DNA from: UBA2386 sp046306335
GTDB lineage: Bacteria; Planctomycetota; UBA1135; UBA2386
Assembly: GCA_046306335.1 (NCBI GenBank)
Contig: JBKDXM010000033.1
Coordinates: forward strand, 1 to 64,000
DNA: 64,000 bases
Reading direction: 5' to 3'
Made by a program: the position numbers and the translations under genes. The notes under the pieces are model-generated. The model saw only the letters and a program-made list of their open reading frames with translations. It did not search any database and had not been told where the DNA came from. This document shows, in pieces, positions 43,377 to 51,300 of this stretch. Every line of letters starts with the position of its first letter. Positions within the stretch are counted from its first letter, which is position 1.

Positions 43377-43906
43377 GCCACGTCCTCGGTCGGGATCTTG
43401 CCTTGCAGGCACCGGTGCAACTGCGCGCGGCCGCGCTGCAGGTGCTTCTTGACCGCCTCGAAGCCGATGCCGAGCCGTTCGGCGATCTGCTTGCAGTGCA
43501 GTCCGTGTTCGTAGTGCAGCACGATCGACTCGCGCTGCGGGCCGGTCAACCGCGCCATGCAGTCGCGCAGCGCGTCCAGGCTCTCGTCGAAGGTGTCGGC
43601 CGGGATGCGGGCGAAGGCGCGAAAGCCGTCGTCGATGCGGCCGAGGACCTCCTCGTCGCAGTAGTGCACGCGGCTGCGGCCGAGCTTGCGGCGGTGGTTG
43701 AGCAGCAGCTTGGCGGCGATGCCGCGCACCCACGGCCCGAACGGCAGCTTGCGGTCGTAGCGGTCGAGGATGCGCCACGCGACCAGGAAGGTCTCCTGCA
43801 GCACGTCCTCGGCGGCGACGGCGTCCCGCAGCGACGAGAGCAGGAACGCGCGCACCGAGTCGATGTGCTCGCGCATCAGGATCTCGAACAGGTCGCGGGG
43901 TTGCAC
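43373..43906 (-). CDS. ECF-type RNA polymerase sigma factor
   Basis: The 177-residue product (GTG 43906; an upstream extension in frame is unlikely) has sigma region 2 (REHIDSVRAFLLSSLRD; AEDVLQETFLVAWRIL) and region 4 (LTGPQRESIVLHYEHGLHCK; GIGFEAVKKHLQRGRAQL), with no region 3. This is the extracytoplasmic-function sigma layout. GACAAT lies 10 nt upstream (43917-43922). It overlaps the next gene by four bases; that gene encodes a membrane protein likely acting as anti-sigma. The large voltage-sensor-like gene lies next downstream and might be a target, but this is only proximity. Confidence 0.92.
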   Translation of the reverse strand: MQPRDLFEILMREHIDSVRAFLLSSLRDAVAAEDVLQETFLVAWRILDRYDRKLPFGPWVRGIAAKLLLNHRRKLGRSRVHYCDEEVLGRIDDGFRAFARIPADTFDESLDALRDCMARLTGPQRESIVLHYEHGLHCKQIAERLGIGFEAVKKHLQRGRAQLHRCLQGKIPTEDVA

Positions 43907-44096
43907 GGCAGGGCGGATTGTCCGGCCGGGTGGGTGCCGGGGACAGCCTGGTCTGGCCCCCCATGCCACGGCCCACGACCACGCCGCCGCCCGCCGCCCT
44001 ACCGCGCCCCAGTCCCCGACGGCACCGGGGGATGGCCCCGCCGGCGCGGGCAGGCTCGTCGCCGCGCCGGCCCGCGACACCGCCGGCCGCGGGCGG

Positions 44097-44102
44097 CATG
44101 CT
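44097..44102 (+). promoter_or_regulatory. Candidate -10 hexamer (CATGCT) of the HD phosphohydrolase gene
   Basis: CATGCT ends 6 nt before GTG 44109, again predicting a leaderless message and supporting this GTG as the start. Confidence 0.35.
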
Positions 44103-44108
44103 GCCCGC

Positions 44109-44780
44109 GTGGGTCACGACCGGTTCGAACCGCCGCCGGGTCCGCGCTTCGTGGCGCCGGTCGACCGGCTCGACGCAGCGGTCGCCGGTTTGCGCGGCGG
44201 ACCTGCCGCGGACGCCGACGCGCTCGCGTCCCTGCGGACGCGGCTGGTGGACGGCTGGTCGGAGCCGCACCGCCGCTACCACTCGCTGCAGCACCTCGTC
44301 GAGTGCACGGAACTGCTCGACGAGCCGCAGGTCCGCCGCGCCGTCGGGCGCGTGCACGAGGTCGAACTCGCGATCTGGCTGCACGACCTCGTCTACGACC
44401 CGCAGCGGCACGACAACGAAGCACGCAGCGCCGACGCGGCGCGGCAGCTGCTCGCCGCGATCGGCGGGATCCCGGCGGACGCCATCGCGCGCATCGCCGC
44501 GCTCGTCATGGCGACGAAGCAGCACGTCGCCGCGACGCCGGACGAGGCGGTGTTGCTCGACATCGACCTCGCCATCCTCGCGGCGCCGCCGGCGCGCTTC
44601 GCCGAGTACGACGCCCAGATCCGGCGCGAGTACGCCTTCGTCGACGACGCGCGGTACCTCGCGGCCCGTCGCGCCGTGCTCACGGGCTTCCTCGCGCGAC
44701 CACGGCTCTACCACTCCGACGTGCTGCACGAGCGCTGCGAAGCGCGGGCGCGCGCGAATCTGGCGGCGGCGACGCGCTGA
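44109..44780 (+). CDS. Predicted metal-dependent HD-superfamily phosphohydrolase
   Basis: The 223-residue product has HD-domain residues: H in RRYHSLQHLVECTELL, the HD pair in LAIWLHDLVYDPQ and the distal Asp in LLDIDLAILA. This pattern matches the small family annotated as predicted metal-dependent HD phosphohydrolases, full length at about 210 residues. Substrates are unknown; nucleotides or phosphoesters are typical of the superfamily. The GTG start is supported by a -10-like hexamer six bases upstream. Its neighbours have no obvious functional link. Confidence 0.87.
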   Translation: MGHDRFEPPPGPRFVAPVDRLDAAVAGLRGGPAADADALASLRTRLVDGWSEPHRRYHSLQHLVECTELLDEPQVRRAVGRVHEVELAIWLHDLVYDPQRHDNEARSADAARQLLAAIGGIPADAIARIAALVMATKQHVAATPDEAVLLDIDLAILAAPPARFAEYDAQIRREYAFVDDARYLAARRAVLTGFLARPRLYHSDVLHERCEARARANLAAATR

Positions 44781-44913
44781 GGCGGCGCGGGACGGCGGGC
44801 GCGTTGCCCTGCGCGCGCAGCATCGCGCATGCTGGCGACGCCAGCCGGCGGCGCGAGGTCGCGACCGCGCCGCGTGCACCCGCCCGCCGCGTCCGCTATC
44901 CCTGACCCCGCAC

Positions 44914-45990
44914 ATGCGCACGGCGGCCTACGTCTACTCCGGGTGGCACCCGATCCCCGAGCGCGACGCCTCGTTCCACCCCGGCTTCACCGAGTGGGAG
45001 CTGGTCGCCGGTTGCCGACCGCGCTTCCCGGGCCACCACCAGCCCAAGGTCCCGCTGCTCGGGCCGTACGACGACCGCGATCCGATCGCGCTCGGCCGTC
45101 GCCTGCAGCTCGCGCTCGCGCACGGCATCGACGCCTTCGTGTTCGGCGTGTTCTGGTGCCGCGGCAAGCGCGTGTTCGAGCAGGGGCTCGACGAGGGCTT
45201 CCTGCGCTCGGCGGTCGGCGGCACGGCGCCGTTCGCGTGCATGTGGGCCAACCGCATGCCGCGGCGCGTGCTGCCGGTGGCGCGCGCCGACCTGCCGGTG
45301 CTCGACCCGAGCCGCTTCGTGCCGAGCGACGTCGACGACTTCGTGCGCTTCGTCGCGATGCTGGCGACCAACTACTTCGCGCGGCCCAACTACCTGACCG
45401 TCGGCGGTCGCAGCTACCTGTCGATCTTCGACGCGACGTTCTTCGTCAAGGAACTCGGCCCGGACGGCGCGCGCGCGGCGGTGACGGCGGCGCGGCGCTG
45501 GCTCGCCGACCACGGCCATCGCGACCTGCACCTCGCGGCGATCGAACCGAACGCCGACGCGCTGCCGCTCGTGCGCGCCATCGGCTTCGACAGCGTGACG
45601 CACTACGTCTTCCTGCCGGACTGGAAGGGCCCGTTCGAGCAGGACTACGCCACGATGGCGGCGCTGCGCGCGCAGCAGTGGGCGTCGTTCGCCGAACGCG
45701 CCGACCTGCCGTACATGCCCGCGGTCGCGACCGGCTGGGACGCGAGCGCGCGCGGCGCCGACTTCGGCGACGCGCGGCCCGACAAGTACCCGTGGTGGCC
45801 GGTGGTCACCGGCGAGCATCCCGAGCGCTTCGCGCAGGCGCTGGCGCGCGCCCGCGCCTTCCGTTCGCCGGTCGGGGGCGTCGACGACCCGCTCGTGCTG
45901 GTGGCGTCGCTCAACGAGTGGAGCGAAGGCCACTACCTCGAACCCGACGAGCGCTTCGGCATGGGCTGGCTGCAGGCCTGCCGGCGCTGA
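44914..45990 (+). CDS. GH99-like / WbsX-family protein
   Basis: The 358-residue product contains AAYVYSGWHPIPERDASFHPG at its N-terminus, GIDAFVFGVFWCRGKRVFEQ, THYVFLPDW and the C-terminal signature VASLNEWSEGHYLEPDERFG. These are marks of the WbsX/glycoside hydrolase 99-like TIM-barrel family, where the Glu-containing NEWxEGxYLEPD is thought to be in the active site. Members occur in polysaccharide or O-antigen gene sets, but this one stands alone. It is probably cytoplasmic, as no signal peptide is seen. TATCCC lies 11 nt upstream of the ATG. Glycan processing is likely; the linkage is unknown. Confidence 0.87.
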   Translation: MRTAAYVYSGWHPIPERDASFHPGFTEWELVAGCRPRFPGHHQPKVPLLGPYDDRDPIALGRRLQLALAHGIDAFVFGVFWCRGKRVFEQGLDEGFLRSAVGGTAPFACMWANRMPRRVLPVARADLPVLDPSRFVPSDVDDFVRFVAMLATNYFARPNYLTVGGRSYLSIFDATFFVKELGPDGARAAVTAARRWLADHGHRDLHLAAIEPNADALPLVRAIGFDSVTHYVFLPDWKGPFEQDYATMAALRAQQWASFAERADLPYMPAVATGWDASARGADFGDARPDKYPWWPVVTGEHPERFAQALARARAFRSPVGGVDDPLVLVASLNEWSEGHYLEPDERFGMGWLQACRR

Positions 45991-46015
45991 CGGCAAGCGC
46001 TGCGCCGCCCCGCGT

Positions 46016-46417
46016 TCAACGGCCGCCGACGTACGCGACCGCCTCGATCTCGAGCCGCAGGCCGTCGTACAGCCGGCCCACCGGCACCGCCGCGCGCGCG
46101 GGCCGGTGCTCGCCGAAGAACTGCGCATACGCCGCGTCGAAGTCGTCCCAGTCGTCCTCCGACGCCAGCCACGCCGTGACCTTGACGACGTCGGTCAACT
46201 GCGCGCCGGCGGCGGCGAGCGCGCTCGCGAGGTTGCGCAGCGCGATCGTCGTCTGCTCGCGCATCGGCAACGCCGCATCGGCGGCGCCGCCCGGCGGCAC
46301 CGGCAACTGGCCGGAGACGAACACGAAGCCGCCGGCGGCGACGGCGTGCGAGTAGTGGCCGCCCGGCGCGATCCCGGCGGCGTTGGAACGGAACTGGCGC
46401 GGTCGCAGGTCGCTCAT
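46016..46417 (-). CDS. RidA family (YjgF/UK114) enamine/imine deaminase
   Basis: The 133-residue product has the RidA signature AAGGFVFVSGQLPV near the N-terminus, NLASALAAAGAQLTDVVKVT in the middle, and PARAAVPVGRLYDGLRLEIE at the C-terminus, with the arginine R108 that binds substrate carboxylates. RidA proteins hydrolyse reactive 2-aminoacrylate-type enamines released by PLP enzymes. Full length. TAGGCT lies 9 nt before the ATG (46427-46432). Confidence 0.93.
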   Translation of the reverse strand: MSDLRPRQFRSNAAGIAPGGHYSHAVAAGGFVFVSGQLPVPPGGAADAALPMREQTTIALRNLASALAAAGAQLTDVVKVTAWLASEDDWDDFDAAYAQFFGEHRPARAAVPVGRLYDGLRLEIEAVAYVGGR

Positions 46418-46426
46418 GCGCGGCGC

Positions 46427-46432
46427 AGCCTA
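46427..46432 (-). promoter_or_regulatory. Candidate -10 hexamer (TAGGCT) of the RidA gene
   Basis: TAGGCT on the minus strand lies 9 nt before ATG 46417, close enough for an almost leaderless transcript. Confidence 0.35.
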
Positions 46433-46470
46433 TCCGCCGCCGCCCGACCCGCCCGACCCTCCTGCCCCGC

Positions 46471-48207
46471 TCACGGCCGGACGGTGTTGCGGCCCGCGCG
46501 CTTGGCGTCGTAGAGCGCGCGGTCGGCGCGCGCGAGCGCGGCGTCGATGCCGGCGTCCTCGGGCGCCAGCACGGCGACGCCGATGCTGATCGTGAAGGCG
46601 ACCGGCTTGCCGTCGACGACCGCCGGCCTGGCGACGACCTCACCCCGCAAGCGCTCGGCGAACAGCCGCGCCTCGGCGAGCGACGTGTCGGGCAACAGCA
46701 CGAGGAACTCCTCGCCGCCGCTGCGGCCGATGGCGTCGGCGCGGCGGATCGCGCCTGAGGCGACGTCGGCGAAGTGCCGCAGCACGGCGTCGCCGGCGGC
46801 GTGGCCGAGCTCGTCGTTGACGCGCTTGAACTCGTCGAGGTCGATCGCCAGCACGCTGCTGTGGATCTCCGGCCGGCGCTTCACGCGCGCGTGCTCGGAC
46901 TCGATGCGCTGCAGGATGCTGCGGCGGTTCGGCAGGCTGGTCAGCGCGTCGGTCAACGCGAGATGCTGCAGCTCGGTCGCCAGCGCCCGGCGTTCGGTGA
47001 TGTCCTCGAAGCTGGCGTAGACGAACTCGATGCGGCCGTCCTTGCTGATCGGGATGGCGTTGACCAGGATCCAGGCGCGTTCGCGGCCGGGCACCGACAC
47101 GCCCATGACGACGTTGCGCACCGGCTGTCCGGTGCGCAGCGCGACCATCGCCGGGTGCTCGTCGCCGGGGAAGTCGCTGCCGTCCTCGCGCAACGTGCGC
47201 CACCGCGGGTCGATCGACAACCGGCCCTGCATCTGGCTCAGCGACAGGCCGAGGATGCGCTGCGCCGCCGGGTTGGCGTCAGTGATGCGGCCCTGCGCGT
47301 CCTGGTAGACGACGCCGGTAGGCGATGTCTCGTACAGCGTGCGGAACTTCGACACGCTGTCGAGGAACCACGCCTCGTACTCCTTGCGCTGCGTGACGTC
47401 GGTGAAGACGCCGGCCCAGGCGACGCTGCCGTCGCGATCGGCCGCCATGCGCGCGGCGACGCGCACCTGCCGTCGCGCGCCGGCGGCGGTCGCGACGGCG
47501 AACTCGTGCTGCCAGTCGGAGCCGTCGGCGACGGCGCGTTCGAGCGACGCGGTGAACGCGGCGCGGTCGGCTTCGACGAGGCGCTCAGCCAGCAGCGACG
47601 GCTGCGCGCACACGTCGCCGGCCTCGACGCCGAACAGCTCGCGCACGCCCTGGCTGACGAGTTCGAAGCGCGGCTTGCGCCGCGGGCCGCGCACGATGCG
47701 GAACGCCGCGCCGGGCAGGGTGTCGATGAACTGCTGCAGCAGGTCGCCGCGACGGCGCAGCGCGTCGCGCTCCTGCCGGTCGGCGGTGACGTCGTCGAGC
47801 ACGACGACGGCCACGGCCGCGCCCGGGCCGGCGCAGCGCGCGACCGAGGCCTGGAACCAGCGCGGGCCGTCGCGACCGCGCAAGGGCAACTCGACGCGCG
47901 TGCCGTCGCTGCGGCCGGCGAGCACGTCGCGCAGTTGCGCGACGAAGCCGCCGACGACCGCCTCGTCGCCGCCGGCGCGGCGCTGCGCCCAGGCGGCGAG
48001 GTAGTCGTCGCCGGCGCGGCCGCAGCATGGCGCGCCGTCGTCGCGCACGTCGCAGCCGCGCCACGCGCGGTTCGTCGCGAGGATGACGCCATCGGCATCG
48101 AGCACGGCGACCGACCCCGGCAGCGCATCGAGCGCCGCCGCGGCCACGTCTCCGGCTGGCTGCCCGCCGGACCGGCTGCCGTCCTTCGCTGCCGACATTG
48201 CGAGCAT
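46471..48207 (-). CDS. PAS-GGDEF diguanylate cyclase
   Basis: The 578-residue product has no membrane helix. There are three PAS-like regions: about 25-145 (SVAVLDADGVILATNRAW), about 150-280 and about 290-415 (GVVYQDAQGRITDANPAAQR, ending FVYASFEDITERR). A GGDEF domain follows (about 420-578) with an intact active site GGEEF (497-501). Five residues before it is RRAD, the RxxD inhibitory site for product feedback, so it should make and sense cyclic di-GMP. PAS domains suggest cytoplasmic redox, light or ligand input. Start ATG 48207; ATG three codons later is possible. Confidence 0.93.
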   Translation of the reverse strand: MLAMSAAKDGSRSGGQPAGDVAAAALDALPGSVAVLDADGVILATNRAWRGCDVRDDGAPCCGRAGDDYLAAWAQRRAGGDEAVVGGFVAQLRDVLAGRSDGTRVELPLRGRDGPRWFQASVARCAGPGAAVAVVVLDDVTADRQERDALRRRGDLLQQFIDTLPGAAFRIVRGPRRKPRFELVSQGVRELFGVEAGDVCAQPSLLAERLVEADRAAFTASLERAVADGSDWQHEFAVATAAGARRQVRVAARMAADRDGSVAWAGVFTDVTQRKEYEAWFLDSVSKFRTLYETSPTGVVYQDAQGRITDANPAAQRILGLSLSQMQGRLSIDPRWRTLREDGSDFPGDEHPAMVALRTGQPVRNVVMGVSVPGRERAWILVNAIPISKDGRIEFVYASFEDITERRALATELQHLALTDALTSLPNRRSILQRIESEHARVKRRPEIHSSVLAIDLDEFKRVNDELGHAAGDAVLRHFADVASGAIRRADAIGRSGGEEFLVLLPDTSLAEARLFAERLRGEVVARPAVVDGKPVAFTISIGVAVLAPEDAGIDAALARADRALYDAKRAGRNTVRP

Positions 48208-48267
48208 GCTGACGTTCGCCGACGGCAGGGCAACAGCAAAACCGGCTCGACGTGCGGCGCGACGCCC

Positions 48268-49476
48268 TCACTGCGGCGCTTCGCCATCCCCGTCCGGACC
48301 GAACGGCGTAGTCGCGCGGCGGGCGCCGCCACGGCCGACGGCGTCGTCGCCGTGCCGATCGCGGATCGCGTCCATCGCGCGCAGCAGCCGCTCCTGGCGG
48401 CGCGGATCGCCGCCGAACAGCGCCGCCTGCACCGGCGCCGCCGCGTCGACGAGCGCCGCGGCGGTGACGCCGAGCAGCCGGACGCCGCGCGCGCGGTCCC
48501 ACTCGGCGTCGAGCAGGTCCCGGGCGACGCGTGCGAGTTCGAGGTCGTCGGCGGTGGGCGGCACGCGGCGCTGGCGCGTCAGGGTGGTGAAGTCGGGGTA
48601 GCGCAGCTTCAGCCGCACGACGCCGCCGCGAAGGCCGTGGCGGCGCAGCCGGCGGCCGACGAGTTCGGCAAGCTGCAGCAGCACGCCGTGCACCTCGTCG
48701 GCGTCGACGAGGTCGTCGGCGAACGTCATCTCGTGGCCGATCGAGCGGGCCGCGCGCTCGGACTCGACCTCCCGCAGGTCGTGGCCGTTGGCGAGTTCGT
48801 GCAGGTGGCCGCCGAGGTTCGCGCCGAACGCCGCCACGAGCTGCGCCGCCGGGCGCGATTGCACGTCGCCGATCGTGCGCAGGCCCGCGCGCTCGCGCTG
48901 CTGCTGCGTCGTCGGCCCGACGCCACACAGGCGCGACACCGGCAGCGGCGCCAGGAACGCGCGCTCGTCGCCGGGCGCGACCACGACGAGGCCGTCGGGC
49001 TTGTCGAGGTCGCTCGCCACCTTGGCGACGTACTTCGACGTCGCCACGCCGACCGAGACGGTCAGCCGCGTCGCCGCGCGCACCTCCCGCTTGACGCGGC
49101 TCGCGATCGCCGCGCCGTCGCCGAACAGCGCCCGGCTGCCGGTGACGTCGAGGAACGCCTCGTCGAGCGACAGCGGCTCGACGAGGTCGGTGTAGCGATC
49201 GAACACCGCGCGGACCTCGGCCGAGACCGCTTCGTAGACGTCCATGCGCGGCGCGACGAAGACGCCGTGCGGGCACAGCTGCTTGGCGCGCACGCCGGGC
49301 ATCGCCGACCGCACGCCGAAGCGCCGCGCTTCGTAGCTCGCCGTCGCCACCACCTGCCGCGGCCCGCTGCCGCCGATGATCACCGGCTTGCCGCGCAGTT
49401 CCGGGCGATCGCGCTGCTCGACGGCCGCGTAGAACGCGTCCATGTCGGCGTGCAGGATCGTGCGCAACGCGCTCAC
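48268..49476 (-). CDS. dinB: DNA polymerase IV (Y-family)
   Basis: The 402-residue product has the Y-family catalytic acids D11 (LHADMDAFYAAVEQ) and D105/E106 (EPLSLDEAFLDV), ASYEARRFGVRSAMP in the fingers, SVGVATSKYVAKVASDLDKP in the palm, and a helix-hairpin-helix LCGVGPTTQQQ. Near the C-terminus VQAALFG contains a consensus beta-clamp binding motif QxxLF. It is an error-prone translesion polymerase. The start is GTG 49476 with TAGACT six bases upstream. No LexA-type box was recognised in the short upstream region. Confidence 0.95.
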   Translation of the reverse strand: MSALRTILHADMDAFYAAVEQRDRPELRGKPVIIGGSGPRQVVATASYEARRFGVRSAMPGVRAKQLCPHGVFVAPRMDVYEAVSAEVRAVFDRYTDLVEPLSLDEAFLDVTGSRALFGDGAAIASRVKREVRAATRLTVSVGVATSKYVAKVASDLDKPDGLVVVAPGDERAFLAPLPVSRLCGVGPTTQQQRERAGLRTIGDVQSRPAAQLVAAFGANLGGHLHELANGHDLREVESERAARSIGHEMTFADDLVDADEVHGVLLQLAELVGRRLRRHGLRGGVVRLKLRYPDFTTLTRQRRVPPTADDLELARVARDLLDAEWDRARGVRLLGVTAAALVDAAAPVQAALFGGDPRRQERLLRAMDAIRDRHGDDAVGRGGARRATTPFGPDGDGEAPQ

Positions 49477-49482
49477 GCCCGC

Positions 49483-49488
49483 AGTCTA
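49483..49488 (-). promoter_or_regulatory. Candidate -10 hexamer (TAGACT) of dinB
   Basis: TAGACT on the minus strand lies 6 nt before GTG 49476, so the message would start at the GTG itself. Confidence 0.4.
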
Positions 49489-49605
49489 ACGCTGGCGGGC
49501 GGCAACCCACCGGCCGCGCGCAGCGCGGCCAGGAGCCGCCGCAGCGGGCTGGTTGCCTTCGTTCGCCCTACGTCGCACCCCGCGTTGCGGCGGCGACCCG
49601 GCAAC

Positions 49606-50058
49606 TCAAAACCACTCGGGCACGATCTCGGGGTCGAGCCCCATCGCCTGCAGGATCAGCGTCTGCACGTACGCCGGATCGATCGCGAACTCCTTCAGCG
49701 TTTCGTAGCAGCTGCCCGCCTTGATCGACAGCAGCGCGATCGCGAGGTGCTCCGGCTCGACCTTCTTGCCGCCGAGTTGCTGGGCGGCGTCCTTGGCGCG
49801 CTCGAAGGCGGTGCGCACGTGCCGGTTGAACGGGCCGTTGGGCACGCCCGGCTCGCGCGGCAGGCTGTTGACGTAGCCCGAGAACATGTCCGGGTCGACG
49901 TTCAGGTCCTGGAAGATGTGGTGCAGGCAGACGCTGCGGTCGACGGTCAGGCCGTAGATGACGTGGCCCGTCGCCACCGACTCGTCGGCGAGCTGCTGCG
50001 CCAGCTCTTCGGCCTTCTGGATGGCCAGGACCGTCTTCTCGGCGAAGTCCTCGAACAT
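49606..50058 (-). CDS. Stand-alone Clp N-terminal (Clp_N) domain protein
   Basis: The 150-residue protein consists of two helical repeats like those at the N-terminus of ClpA/ClpC: FAEKTVLAIQKAEELAQQLA with ATGHVIYGLTVD, then VRTAFERAKDAAQQLGGKKV followed by EPEHLAIALLSI. The AAA+ domains of Clp ATPases are absent. In plants and bacteria such isolated N-domains (ClpS/ClpT-like or ClpC N-domain relatives) may bind Clp proteins or substrates. Conserved Trp/Phe C-terminus PEWF. TAGAGT lies 11 nt before the ATG (50070-50075), which argues for ATG 50058 over upstream GTG codons. Role inferred only from the domain. Confidence 0.82.
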   Translation of the reverse strand: MFEDFAEKTVLAIQKAEELAQQLADESVATGHVIYGLTVDRSVCLHHIFQDLNVDPDMFSGYVNSLPREPGVPNGPFNRHVRTAFERAKDAAQQLGGKKVEPEHLAIALLSIKAGSCYETLKEFAIDPAYVQTLILQAMGLDPEIVPEWF

Positions 50059-50069
50059 AGGGGGCGGGG

Positions 50070-50075
50070 ACTCTA
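50070..50075 (-). promoter_or_regulatory. Candidate -10 hexamer (TAGAGT) of the Clp_N protein gene
   Basis: TAGAGT on the minus strand lies 11 nt before ATG 50058, predicting a leader of about 5 nt. Confidence 0.35.
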
Positions 50076-50129
50076 CCGAGCCTGCCGCCCGCCCGCCACC
50101 CGGTGGAGCCCCGGTGCGCCCGGAAACGC

Positions 50130-50618
50130 TCACTTGCGCGCCTGCAGCCGGTTGGCCCGGCGCTGCTGGGCGGCGGCGAAGCGGCGCTTTTCGTCGTCGG
50201 TTTCGGGCAGCACCGGCGGCACCGGCCGCGGCGCGCGCGACTCCGGATCGAGCGACACGAACGTCAGGTACGCCGACGCGACGTGCTTGCGCTCGCCCGT
50301 CGAACGCTGCTCCTGCCAGACCTTGACCCCGATCTCCATCGACGTGCGGCCGGCGAAGTTGACCGACGCCAGCAGCACCACGACGGCCCCCACCGGCACC
50401 GGGTTGACGAAGTTGATGTTGTCGACGTTGGCGGTCACGACCGGGGTGCGGGCGTGGCGGCCGGCGCAGACGGCGGCGGCGATGTCGATCCAGTGCATGA
50501 CGCGGCCACCCATGCAGTTGCCGAGCGGGTTGGCGTCGTTGGGGAAGACGATCTCGGTCATCTCGACCTTGCTCGCGGCCACGGGGCGCGGCGGCGGGGT
50601 CTCGGCAGGTGCGGTCAT
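50130..50618 (-). CDS. Acyl-CoA thioesterase (hotdog fold, YciA/ACOT type)
   Basis: The 162-residue product has the acyl-CoA thioesterase II pattern: TEIVFPNDANPLGNCMGGRV followed by HWIDIAAAVCAGRH, the core NINFVNPVPVGAVV, and the dimer strand SAYLTFVSLD. YciA-type enzymes hydrolyse a broad range of acyl-CoAs and act as hexamers. The essential Asp-containing segment FPNDANPLG is intact. TACAGT lies 9 nt before the ATG and overlaps a -10-like TAGAAC on the other strand belonging to the divergent lipoprotein gene. Confidence 0.92.
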   Translation of the reverse strand: MTAPAETPPPRPVAASKVEMTEIVFPNDANPLGNCMGGRVMHWIDIAAAVCAGRHARTPVVTANVDNINFVNPVPVGAVVVLLASVNFAGRTSMEIGVKVWQEQRSTGERKHVASAYLTFVSLDPESRAPRPVPPVLPETDDEKRRFAAAQQRRANRLQARK

Positions 50619-50627
50619 GTGGCGGCG

Positions 50628-50637
50628 ACTGTAGAAC
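50628..50637. promoter_or_regulatory. Overlapping divergent -10 elements
   Basis: ACTGTAGAAC contains TACAGT on the minus strand (50633-50628, 9 nt before the thioesterase ATG) and TAGAAC on the plus strand (50632-50637), upstream of the lipoprotein gene. The two hexamers share their TA, so only one polymerase could bind at a time. Confidence 0.35.
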
Positions 50638-50678
50638 GGCGTCGCCCGCGGAAAAGGGCGCGACCCATGCTTCCCGCC

Positions 50679-51197
50679 ATGAACCATCGCCAACTCGTCG
50701 CCCTCTTGCTGCTGCCGCTCGCCGGCTGCGCCTCCAACTACGACTTCACGCAGGCCCAGCTGCCCGATGGCGGCTACGACGTGCCCAAGCTGATCGCCGA
50801 CCTGAAGGCATCGGGCGAACGCCGCCTGCACCACAACGCATGGTTGCCGTTGCTTCGCTACGAGGAAGTCGGGTTCGAACCGGCGACGGACTCGTCCCCC
50901 GCGGGCTACGTGCTGAAGACGAAGACCGGCCTGGGGCCGCTCTTCTTCGCCTCGCGCGACGACGAGCGCGTCGTCGACAGCGCCGGCGCGCCGATCGAGT
51001 CGAGCACCGAGCGGCGGTTCGGCTGGGGCCTGCTGTACAGCACCACGCAGCGCGACGTCACCACGACGCACGGCCTGCGCCAACACACGGCGTGGCGGGC
51101 GCTGCTGCTGTTCGGCCGCACGGACTCGCGCTTCGCGGAAGGCAAGCCGGCGGCGGCAGGGGCGGCCGCGGCGACGACGCCGGCGGGCGCGAACTGA
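50679..51197 (+). CDS. Lipoprotein of unknown function, tandem paralogue 1
   Basis: The 172-residue product has a type II signal peptide with lipobox PLAGC (LLLLPLAGCASNYDF). The mature protein shares most segments with the next gene: LPDGGYDVPKLIADLKASG, a bulky hydrophobic middle, FGWGLLYSTTQRDVTTTHGL and RALLLFGR. It ends with an Ala-rich tail lacking in the paralogue. ATG 50679 is preferred because it matches the paralogue's start; ATG 50667 lies four codons upstream. Even the upstream sequence is similar in both copies (GTAGAACG and TTCCCGCC right before ATG), so promoter and gene were duplicated together. No known family is recognised. Confidence 0.78.
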   Translation: MNHRQLVALLLLPLAGCASNYDFTQAQLPDGGYDVPKLIADLKASGERRLHHNAWLPLLRYEEVGFEPATDSSPAGYVLKTKTGLGPLFFASRDDERVVDSAGAPIESSTERRFGWGLLYSTTQRDVTTTHGLRQHTAWRALLLFGRTDSRFAEGKPAAAGAAAATTPAGAN

Positions 51198-51300
51198 CGA
51201 CGACAGCCCGCAGCGCGGTGCCGCGGCGGCAGGTGCGGCGATGCGCCGGCGGCGGTAGAACGCCGCTGCCCGCGCCCGGGCGCGACCACCGCTTCCCGCC

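Noticed and set aside
37065..43514. A 2149-codon open frame on the plus strand covering 6.4 kb
   Set aside because: It is antisense to clear genes (the 1181-residue protein, the sigma/anti-sigma pair, YceI). Its translation is Arg/Ala/Gln-rich shadow sequence produced by high GC at third positions.
44120..44150. tRNA T-arm-like GGTTCGAACC
   Set aside because: It lies inside the HD phosphohydrolase coding sequence and no acceptor or anticodon stem fits around it. A similar GGTTCGAACC at about 50872 lies in the lipoprotein gene.
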